Shown: positions 38,801 through 50,800 of the stretch, one piece after another
How the letters are laid out: the number at the start of each line of letters is the position of its first letter
Position numbering within the stretch: the first letter of the stretch is position 1
Assembly (NCBI RefSeq): GCF_950023065.1
Contig: NC_088677.1
Location: forward strand, 34,307,230 to 34,371,229
Origin: Planococcus citri
Lineage: Eukaryota; Arthropoda; Insecta; Hemiptera; Pseudococcidae
Length of the DNA: 64,000 bases
Direction of reading: 5' to 3'
The notes under the pieces: model-generated
What the model saw: only the letters and a program-made list of their open reading frames with translations
Database searches by the model: none
Told to the model about the DNA's origin: nothing
Translations under genes and position numbers: made by a program

Positions 38801-41800
38801 TCTGTTTCACGAAAAATAAAATATCGTGTTTGAAGAATATTTATTTTTTTATGATAATTGTTGAAAGAATAACGATTCGAATTGTAGGTATATATGCGGA
38901 TGCTGTTCACGAGATGATGGATTTTTCTATTAAAAAAATATGTAGACCTACTAAAAGTAGGGATATTTCTCGTAATGTTTGAAAACAGGAATGTGTGAAT
39001 CAAATGCAGCTCGGATGGATACATAAATTAACAATATCTTCGTTTCGTATGTAGGTATATTTCAAAGGCGCGATGAAAAATACTACTTTACGTATTATGA
39101 GAAATCATACATACATCTCTGCACATACTATCTGGGAGACATCTGTTTGAAAAACTTAATGTCGTCGTGTGCATGTGTAACATACGAGTATAATTCTATG
39201 GAATAGGTAAAGGTAGGTATACATAGATCTGATAGGTACAAAAAGTTTTTACGTTTCTATTTGTTCAACAAATTAAAGAGAGAGTAAACCGCTTCAAAGT
39301 GTAATAATTTATAATCGCTCTCTTCAATTTGAAAGTACACGTTGATATTTATACCTATATCTGATTGTCTCGTGTATACATAATGTCGATTTTCTTATGT
39401 GACAGCGAATTTAATATACCTACTTACTTACTGTTTTCGCATAAATTGCATAGGTTATTACGATGATTGTTCCCGTTATATATCTTACTCGTACATATGG
39501 CGAATAAAATTATTAAAATGAAACCATCCAATTATAATTTATTCGTTCTTTGTTTTCATTTTGAAAAGCCTATAACAACATGGCTGAGGTACTCATATTA
39601 TGTGTACTGTGTACTTTCCGTTACCGACGTGTGCGTCGTCGTCGTCATACGTATATGTACGTAGTACGTACCTCTCTATAATATTGCATGATACGTAAAC
39701 GAGATTACTACATTATCGTAATTATAAGACGCATTGTTTGACGTTATTATAAGGTTGAGGAGTCTGCCAGTTGTGTAAATATATAGTCTATATCTTACTC
39801 TATATTATAATAGAATAGATAAGTTTTATAAGTACTACTACTAAACCGGAGCTTATATAGATGAGGCCTTTTACTCTCCTCTGAGCTGTTGGATAATCTC
39901 GTTGATTGTCAATCTACTAGGCATATAATTTTCGTCTATATCATCACTGATGCGTATAATAGTGAGCCAACGTCACTTCGCTTTTCCTATACCTCTACCC
40001 TGCCTCCTGCCATCGATCGTCTTCCTCCTCCTCCTCCTCCTCCTCCTCGTGTATAGGTATATCTCGGGACGTAATTAGAATGCTTAATAGAACAGTTATG
40101 AAATTATAATTTCTAATACCCTAATTACTTTCGAAGTGTGTTTGTGCGTATGATTATAACATGAAAACAAATTATTTTATCAAGTAGCTGTTGCTTCCGA
40201 GTCCGACGAGCTCTAATCCGTTATGTTATACATCATATTAATATTTTAACAACATGGGATAAAACATTCTGTATACTAACGGAATTTGTAATTTTTCTAA
40301 TACAACAACGAACTTCGAAGGAATTCAAAAGTTGTTTTCGCTGTCGGAAAAATTACTTTGAAATGTGTAACTACAAAAATATAGAGGCGCGAATGAAACA
40401 GAAATCGAAATTTAGGGCGTGAGGTGCAGAGCAGAGACAATTTTCTAACGTGAAGTGCATCTATTATGACATAGAGATTTTCAGGGTTCCAGCTGCCTAA
40501 TCACATTTTTCGAAATTTCACACAACTTACCTACTTAGAATTCGAACTCCTTAAAATCCTATTTTAAGCCTTGGCCCTGGTTGAATGGGGCCTTTGAACG
40601 TTAAACGTTGTTGTTATTGTATAGCTGAGATGTCCACTCGATTTTTCATCGATAAATTCGTGAATTTTTTGGCTATATTTTAGAGACGAGTGGGGGGGGG
40701 GCATTTATACCTCTGCCAACTTTTGAATTCCTGCAGAGTCTTGAAAAATAAATGGATCGACTCAGATAGAAAAATTAAAATTTTCATGTAATTTTTAAAT
40801 AACATCGATGGGGGACCGGGCAAATGGGGGCAGTTTCCCCTGAAATTTTCTAGAGGGCTCAAAAAATGTACCTAGGGCCTCATACATATAAATGATAAAA
40901 TAATTATTATCAATCGTAAAGACATAATATTGAACTTTCGGACTGAAAGGAGTATAGTGTGCTATGAACACAATATAAATTAACCAATTTTCGAACTCAA
41001 CATAATTTGAATTAGTATAAGTAACAATTAAAATAGCACGTTTTTAAGAATTTTGATTAAAAATGGGGGTCCTTGTTCTTGTGCCTCTAAAGAGGCGACA
41101 AGATTCGCTAGAAATATGCATCACAAATGCATGAGAATTATTACAACCAGGGGTAGACTGGCCATAAGAGCTATCGGGGAAATCCCGGTAGGCCCCAGGA
41201 GAAATGTGAGCCCTTGAGTAGAGAGTGGGCCCTTTTGGTGAAAAATGGGCCCCTTTAGTTATAAATTTTGGATAATGAGTGAGAGTTTAGGGGCCCCGTG
41301 ATCGAAAATACTACGGAAAATGGACCCTTTATGTACAAATAGGCCTCAATTTGTATCATTTCCCGGTAGGCCCTTTGGGCCAGTCCACCCCTGGTCGGAT
41401 TTTATCTTCTGGTGACAAATTCAACAAGCACTGGCCATATTTAAGCTATTTTATACACCTGGTGACTTCTGGTGAATCTTGGTGACTGATTCACCAAAAG
41501 TCACCAGGATTCACCAGAACACAGAAAAGTCATATTTTATCCTCTGGTGACTTTTTGGTGACAAATTCAACAAGCACTGGCCATATTTGAGCGATTTTAT
41601 ACACCTGGTGACTTCTGGTGAATCTCGGTGACTGATTCACTAGAAGTCACCAGGATTCACCAGAACATAGAAAAGTCAAATTTCATCCTCTGCTGACTTT
41701 TTGGTGGCAGATTAACCGAGTAGTGACCACATTTGACCAATTTTGTACACCTGATGACTGATTCACCAGAACATAGAAAAGTCATATTTTATCCTCTAGT

Positions 41801-44800
41801 GACTTTTTGGTGACAAATTCAACTAGCACTGGCCATATTTAAGCGATTTTATACACCTGGTGACTTCTGATGAATCTTGGTGACTGATTCACCAGAAGTC
41901 ACCAGGATTCACCAGAACACAGAAAAGTCATATTTTATCCTCTGGTGACTTTTTGGTGGCAAATTAAACAAGCACTGGCCATATTTGAGCGATTTTATAC
42001 ACCTGATGACTTCCGGTGAATCTTGGTGACTGATTCACCAGAAGTCACCAGGATTCACCAAAACATAGAAAAGTCACATTTCATCCTCTGCTGACTTTTT
42101 GGTGACAGATTAACCGAGTAGTGACCACATTTGACCAATTTTGTACACCTGATGACTTCTGGTGAATCCTGGTGACTGATTCTCCAGAAGTCACCAGGAT
42201 TCGCCAGAACATGGACAAGTCATATTACAACATTTCCTGCCTGCACTCCCATTCTAATCCTTTGGAATGTTAGGACGAAAATGGACGATGTTTAATTTTT
42301 TAGACCATCAAGAAGAACTTGTACTGAAAATTGTGCAAAATTACTCATAAATAGTCGGTTTTTTTCTTCGTTAAGTACCTACTCAAACCCAACAAAAAAA
42401 AATTCAAAATCAATCGTCTCTGTCTCACTCCTTCTATTCAGGAGGACTGACCTCTAAAATATGATTTTCGCATCCGCATTTTAATTGTTTTCGTCGCCAG
42501 ATTGAATTTTGTGAATCAAATTAGGTACGTCAATTGTTATTTTTTTTACGATATTTTTTTTTTGGTCGTAAAACTGAATTTCGAAAATATTTTCAAGTTA
42601 CCTACCCAATTTTTTTATTGTTGTATAGGTAAAATAAAAATATTCATTGAAGTCCAAAATCTCAAAATTGTAACATATCAGTTTTCAGATTAGAATTTTT
42701 ATTATAAGTATGAAAAGTTTGTGAAGAGGGGGGGAGGGGGTAAATTTTTTTCACCTCAAGTGTTTCCTTATCAACGATACTCGATTGGTTCCGAGTAATT
42801 TAAATCAAAAATAGGTGATTTTTAGTTGACCCAATTTTCGACGTGACATTTCAATTTTTCAGAATAAAAATGACCTCTTGTTCCTAATTCAACCAGAATT
42901 TATAGATAGGTAGGATAAAAGTTTTCGAAATTCATGTATAATGGATTATAAAAATAATCATGTTCACAGTACATTTTAACATATTTTCCGATCTTCTTGC
43001 CTAATATGTATTTATGTAATTCAACGTAATATTTAGTTACACATAAAAATTCAAAAAATCATCGTCTCGGGTCTATTTACGACATACTCGTACCTACCTA
43101 CTTCGATCTACTTACTTGTAGTTGCAATGTAAAAGTGAAAAATTAAAAGTAAAAACCGTTATAAAAGAAAAACGCTCGCGGTTCGAAGATTTTATACAAA
43201 AGAATTCGAGTAATTCGAGCAGGGAAATACCTATCTTCGAAACTTGTGTCCGATATCGTAAATAGGTATACCTTCTCGTATAAAACCTTTAAACTATTTT
43301 CGCACATCATTGTTTACTATGATGCAAATAAGATTCCGGAACACGTTGGTATATCGTTACGTTACGTTGAACTGTGACGAAACAAGAATGCTGTCAAAAT
43401 TGGAAAAATGTTGACTTTTTTCAGGTCATCTGTTCATCTAAATAGTAGTTATTCGGATTAACCGATTTATTATATATTTTTTACGATACCTACGTTGGCA
43501 CTAGTAGGTTAAACACTAAAAAACGTAAAACATTGGGCAATAGTTGAAATCGTAGCCGGTTGTTGAGTTCTGTAAATAATAGGAATCACGCCGGTGCTCC
43601 TTCATCATCATCAACATCACTTTTGAGACTAGTTTGTCGATACCTTATATTCAAAAAAAAAACACAACATATTATGTACATATGTATCTTGAGTAGGCAA
43701 TACGCATAAATAGTATGCCTAGGTACATGGCGATAATCATGTTCATTTTCGCCATACCGTATGGTAATTGGAAACTGGAAAGGTGTACATATTATACACC
43801 TTATTTATATCGATGATTGTAATCGTAAGTGAAAATTAACCAATACCGCCGAAATATTTGTTCGCGTGAATATCGACTTGGACGTGATTTCTTTACATGT
43901 ACTCGTACCTATATTCGACTTCGTGAACGGAATCTAGCAATATAGGTATAAGTGTAATGCCGCATTGGGCATGTGGAAAGGGTGCTTTCGCGTTTACGTA
44001 AACACACCGTATAATCAATTCCGGGCACGTGATAACTTCCAGCCTGTGTATGCGAATACATAATATCGTAACAATTGCCTGCTCTCCCCCTTCGTCTCCG
44101 TGCTCGTGTGTACCTCGAAAACGAGAATTTATTGCTACATTTCAATTGTCAATGAATCGTTGTTGTAATTTTTTTACCTTTTTTTTGTTGCAGGGTTCCG
44201 ATCCTCGAGTTGCGACATGTCGAGGAAAACTACAAAATAAAAGATCGAAACTGAATCAAGAGATTAATAAGGAACTGAGGCTGAGAGCAGGCGCTGAAAA
44301 TCTTTTCAAGTTCGTTATTAGTAATTTAATTTGTGTACCTAGGCTAGATAGTATTGCTACAATAAATTATGTAATGTCTAGGCTTCTAAGGTCATGCTCT
44401 GAGTCTGTACCTTTTATCTATGTCGACCGAACCGACGAATAAATTACACGGTACTGTGGTGAAAAGCTGAAAATGCAATACAAATGTATTCAACTGGTTT
44501 GAAAAATTACATTTAACTCTTTTTTTTATTCTTTTGTTTTAAAACCAAATAGAATGAAATTATATACTCGTGTATCGCGTCATCGTGTGTAGCGTCGTTT
44601 AATGGCACCTCTACCTGCCCTGCCTACACGTCTTCAATTTGTATAGAATTTCGTAAAGTGACGATGTTTTTCTTCTGTTTAATTGTTCAAGATCAATAGC
44701 AAGTCGATATGAGGAGCTTGGAATCAAAACTCACTTTTGCCACCAAAAACCGATATGCGTTTTTTTGCGGATTCTGATACTTCTTCAACTTCTCTATGAC

Positions 44801-47800
44801 CCTACAGAATCCATTTTTCCGAATTCGGCCCCAGTTCTTCACAATTTCGTGTTAAAAAGTGCCCTTGGAGTCAAAACTCACTTTTGCCAGTGGCAAAAGT
44901 GAGTTTTGACTCCAAGCTATAAAAAAAAACTGTATTTTGAAGGTCGCATGGAAGTCTACAAAGCCAAAATAATTCAGTTGCAACTTCGGAAGCATTTTCT
45001 GATAGTGAAAATACCGAAAATGGTAGTTTTGAATTTGGAAGTGATGCAACTGAGGAGGTAAAAAATTGGATGTATTGAGCGCTCAAAACTTTTAAAGCTC
45101 TCTGGAGGCGGAACAAAATACTCTACAGAAAAATGAGGTCGAAGAAAATTGTAGAAAATTAAATTTCCAATCGACGTAATGTCGTTAGTTTTTTTCTAGA
45201 GTGCTTAGTTTTCGATATATTTGCAAAAGAAAGTATAATTTTTGGAAAAATTCAGCGCTCAAAACTTTTAAAGCTGTCTGGAGACTGAACGAAGCATTCT
45301 ACGGAAAAATCAGGTCGAGGAGAATTGTAGAGAATTAAATTTCCAATCGACATAATGTCGTTAGTTTTCTTCCAGGAGGCTTATTTTTCGATATATTTGC
45401 AAAAGAAAGTAGAATTACCCCACCTTGGAATCAAAACTCACTTTTGCCAAACTTGATAGCCGTACCGCAACGATATGGCAACTTGAAAAAAAAAATTTTC
45501 TCATGGAATCCTATTTAGTAGTCTTACTCAAGAGTTTGACACACTTTGCGGCGTTTTTTTCATCAACGCACTAGGCGAAATCAGTTATTGTCGATTTTCT
45601 CAAAACTTTGTCCGATGGCAAAAGTGAGTTTTGATTCCAAGCTCCTCATATAATGCTTAATGAAAAAATTATATTTATCTTTTTAATACCTTACTGGGTA
45701 TAAATTTTTACCATCGTAATGAATTTTTTATTCCAACGTTTGCGTCACTTATTTTGTTAGTAGAGAAAATATAATTTATACTGACATGGTGAGAATGACA
45801 GCGCAGATGTCGAATAGCGAATAGTCCAACATATTAATGAATTCTTTTCTTCGTCATTCGAATGCAGTTGACGTTATTAAATTTGCATACTTATTCTAGC
45901 ACAGGAAAACATCGTGCCTTCGTCGGGAATTTAATTTCAAAATTCGTTCTTTTATGACATTTTCTATAACGAGCGAATGAATAAAGACATTCGTGTCGTG
46001 AAGTGAACAATTCCAACACTAATAGCTTTTGGTGTTTTTCTTTTAATTTTGAAAGATAGACAAAATTTGCACATTTGAATTATTTTTCAAAATGCCTGTA
46101 GGTACACAGTACACTATACGATGAGTGAGGATGGATGTAATAAATTGGAAAAAATTATTTAGAGAGAAAGAGGAGAAAAAATTGGTTCCCGTAATAAACC
46201 TAAATTTTTTCATTAGAGATAGACATTTTCACAATGGAAATTCTCCACTTCAGTTCTTAATTTTAATTCTTGAAAATGTAAAATTATCATATTTTTGTTT
46301 TGTTTTCAACTTCCACTTTTCTGCTTTGATTAGGTAGCTGGATATTTTTTTTTTTTTGGAAAACGAATTTTCCAAAAAAATGATTGTATGTTTTTTGGAT
46401 ACATAATACAAATGATAAGTAGGCTTTGAAAAGCCTAAAAAAAGATGAGTAAAATGAAAAACCAATTTGGAGGTTGTTTTCAATTCCATTTTTTCCTACA
46501 AGGTAGCAGGAGGGACCAAGATTATGAGCAGCATAGAGCATAGTTATGACCTAAGAAAACTGAAATTAAGTGCAAATCCACTCAGAATGTTTTAGAAAGG
46601 AAGGAGTTGAGCGTTATGAAAATTTTCAATGTGGATGTAATTTTGGACTTACTCACTCTTTCCATTTTTTTTGTTCCGTTCAACAATTTTTTTAGCAATT
46701 AGCTGAATATGATACTTCTCATTCATAAAACTACATTATTTATTTAACAAAAATCGACATTTTGTTATGGAAAAATGAAAAAACTATTAAATAGGTAGGT
46801 ATCTACATTAAACCTGAAAAAAAGAAAAAAATTCAACTTTTAATACATAATTGTTTTGAAAAAACAAACGTTCAGTTCAAACATGTATTCTTGATTATTG
46901 AGAAAATTTTACTGAAATTTTTCTCCTCATCTTGTAATGAAAATGTGTTTTGGAAACATTTTTTAAAAATATGTTCCTACGTAGCTAATCACTAATCAGT
47001 AATCATAATTTTTTCTGAACAAAAATGATTTTTTTTCTATTTTATCGTCATATTTTTTCCATTTCTCAGTTTTTTGTTTTTCAAAAGTGTGGATTAATAA
47101 TTATTACCTATTTATTTCTTCATCTTCCTTGTTGTGTATGTTAGGTAGGTACGGTAAAGTAAAAAAAAAAAATCAGAAAATACAAAGAGTTGATGCTCTT
47201 ATCATTTCTTCTGTCTTAAACATCAACATGATTTTTAATTAAAGTCTGGTTCCTTCCTCAATAAAATTTACATTACTTCATCTTCATTCATTAATAAAAT
47301 AAAATCTTTCGATTTTTCAACACAGGGCTACCACGAATCGTAAACTAAAAGAAACCGTCGCCCTGGAATTAAGTTTCGTCAACTCGAATCTTCAGCTTTT
47401 AAAAGAACAGCTCGCAGAACTGAACAGCTCCGTTGAACTATATCAAGGCGAAAGGTTGGTAAATTTTTCATCTACTAAGTATTACCCACGGATTATGTAG
47501 TACCTAGATACCTACCTCAGGAAAATACATCAACGTCAAATTAATTTATATTACAGCAAGGAACCGGTAATGCCGATGATTCCTTTGGGACTCAAAGAAA
47601 CCAAAGAGATTGATTTTGCGGAATCGTTCAAGGTAATTTATTTTTCACGAAATAAATGTTTCATTTTTCTTATAATTGCTACCTCGCGTTTAACGTCACT
47701 TTTTATAATCTTTATCTTTCGTATTATTACCAAAGTTTTTTCTTCTTTTTATTTTACAACAAAATTCGATTATTATTATCATCACTCGACTCGTCTTACA

Positions 47801-50800
47801 TGTACATACCTTTAACCACACCTTTGTGGATTTTAGTGCGGTAAATTAACCATATATGAACTGATTCACGTGGATTAATAACTGCGTCAGCCAGTGTTTT
47901 TAGTTGTAAAATTGCGTACCTACTTCATTGAACATGATCTCATCAGTAAACGACAAAAAAAACTAGTAGTGGTAGTGAAATTAAAGCCTTAAAAGTACCT
48001 ACTAATTTTTTTCAAGTTTATCGAACGTATTGGCGTAATTATATAGGTACCTGCTTTGAAAAATAGCAACTATGTAAACATTCGTTAGACTAAAATAGTA
48101 TTATTATTTACCTATACGGTTTCGTTTATTTCATTCATACGAGTATACGAATAGGTAGAGGTATCTGAAACCCATCCTGCATGCTAAGAGTACGTCATAA
48201 ATTTCAAAATCGAATTTATTGCGTAAATTTTATTTACTTTTTCATGAAGAAAGCGTATCCTATCTGTACAAAGACAAATCAAATATTGGAAAAAAACATT
48301 GTTATCTCTTCAAATGAAACTCAACTCGAATGAAAATCTTTTTTGAAAAAATATATCGGAAATTTGTTTGATGAATCATATAAGCCTACGCCGTGTTTCA
48401 ATAAATAATTATAAAAAAAAAAAAAAAAAATGAAATACGAGTAAAAAAAAACGAAAAAAACGTTATTGAGTCATTTTGGAAATTTCTTAACCAAACGAAG
48501 ATTTGTGTGTGTGTTTTTTTAGACATAATCATCGTAAATTAAAACCTGCTTTTGATACGATACACGTATTCGACGTGTACTGTTTAAACCTACACATACT
48601 TATTTCTCACGAAGCATCTACGACGAGCATAAATTTTACAACATAAGTAGTTGGTAAAAATTAAATCATAAATGTTTTGGGTGCATTTTGCATATCAAGA
48701 TTATGTATAACAATTTAATAAAAACGAACCAAAATTTTTTTACAGTGGGTAATTTATGCTATAATTTTAATTAACGACGTTGTATCGAATTCGCAGGATT
48801 TTATTTTAGAGCACTACAGCGAAGATGGGAATGAATACGAAGATGTTATAAAAGAATTTATGAATATGAGACAAGTAAATATTACTTTTTTCAGTCGAAT
48901 TTAAGCGATTTAGTTTTATAATCGTCGTGCTACGTAGACCTACAGTACCTACCTACTCGTATTTAAACGTATACGATGTAGCTTTTAATGAAGTTAGCAC
49001 GCACGATTTGGAACATTTCTCGCCTGAATTTACCATTACCACGCAATACCTAGATCTATAAAAATTCGCTAATGTAAACATTATCCAATTATTAGGCTAT
49101 GAGAACGCCGCACAGAGACAATTCTGGGATATCTTTGTTATTTCAGTATTACAACCAGTTATATTTCGTCGAAAGAAGATTTTTTCCTCCGGATAGAAGT
49201 TTAGGCATATATTTCGAATGGTAATATATCCTAGGTTACGTTATATAGGTACACTCTATAAAATATGTAGTATAACAGTTTCTAACCGTTTGTTCTACTT
49301 AATGTGTAACTTCTGCATCATCGAATCGCCGCAATTGTTCTTTTTTTGTTTATTCAACGTGAAAATCTAAACATCGTAGTGCTGAGGCAATTTGCATTAA
49401 CCTAGTTCTTTTTTTTCTCCCCGAAAAATTTCAGGTATGATTCATTAACCGGAGTGCCAAGCTGTCAGCGTACGGTTGCTTTTGAAAAAGCTTGCGTGTT
49501 GTTCAATATGGCGGCTATTTATACTCAAATGGGCGCCAAACAAGACCGTTTGACTAGCAAAGGTCTCGATCAAGCTGTTGATAATTTTCTCAGAGCTGCT
49601 GGCACCTTTACGTATATTCAGGAGAATTTTACCAACGCTCCGAGCATGGATTTGGCTCCTCATATGATGGATATGCTGATACAGTTGATGTTGGTGAGTG
49701 TTCTCAGGTTGTTCAGATGCATACGTATTTTTTGGAAGTATGTACTAAGGGGAGAGGTGTTTGTTATTTTGAGGAAAAGAACTTGTGGGAATTTGGGAAA
49801 TATTACAAAGTGTTTGATGACCCTTCAATGTCTTCTTCATGTGAACTGACCTAATTCAAAATAAGAGACTGGGGACACTCTGAGGGGTTAAATAAAAAAA
49901 AAAAATCATGAAATATTCGAAATCAATGTCTTCGAATTAGCGGAAATCATTATGTGACATGAGACATCACATTTTCATGATTTTAATTTTTTTTTTAATT
50001 TTGAGTACTTGCCTATTAGAAGATGCTGAAGAAAAAATAGTGTCTGATTTTTTTCTAAATTACAAATTCTTCAGCTAGGTACGTAGAAGACCAATATTCA
50101 AAAAAGTTCTCATAATTTGCAGCCTTCCCTTTCAAGATTTTAGTTTTTCAATTTTTACATTAGAACCAAAACTAAAATTGATTGATGATTTATTCACACA
50201 GGCACAAGCTCGAGAATGCTTATTCGAAAAATTAGAACTACAATCGCAAGACAAAAGAGACGTGGATATTTCATTAGATTTAGCGCAAGAAGCAGCCCAG
50301 GTAAAAAAAAAAAAAAAAAAGGAAAATCGTATTTATTCCGAAACGCTATTTAACGAGCATGAAAATTTAAACTGGCCATTTTATAGGTTGCCGATGTTTA
50401 CTCGCTAGTTTACAATTTAATATCAGTACCGGCGGTTAGAGATTACGTTCCATATTCATGGATAGCGTTGACGCAAGTGAAACGTGAACATTATGCAGCT
50501 ATTGCACATTACCATAGTGCAGTCGGCATGCTAGTGAAATCATTAGAAGAGTTTAGCTGCCACACGAAAAGAATGTTACAACTCATGCATACGACTCCTC
50601 TAAACGAGATATATTCTTCGTCGTTTACCGATGAACAGCGCAAGCAATTAGGTAGGTACGAGAATAGCGTGTAGATCATAGAACCTGTAGGTAATACCTA
50701 CTACTTTGACTTGCCTACACTTGACAAAGATCACTGAACTGGACTTTGGATCAGATCGTGATGAATTTCAGTTGGTGTGGTTTTCATTGTTTGATGAATA

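Larger units (their letters stand above)
17870..44193 (+). other. 26.3-kb first intron of rhophilin, repeat-rich
   Basis: The donor GTACAA follows AAG at 17869 and the acceptor TTGCAG ends at 44193. Apart from the elements listed separately (MITEs, GATC-dense blocks, foldback elements, satellite, antisense coiled-coil exons), the rest is AT-rich sequence with short frames and abundant TAGGTA/TACCTA strings. The stretches 22.0-26.7, 28.5-29.5, 35.0-37.7, 38.3-41.1 and 42.2-44.2 kb hold nothing else I can name. The length and repeat load suggest room for enhancers, but none is visible. Confidence 0.7.

Noticed and set aside
38376..39024. Two reverse-strand frames of 100 and 142 codons
   Set aside because: Composition is AT-driven (Phe, Ile, Tyr, Asn rich), the frames overlap each other, and no splice structure or known motif is present.
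44029..44442. 137-codon frame as a stand-alone protein
   Set aside because: Only 44194-44309 is coding, as rhophilin exon 2; the frame on either side is intron read-through.
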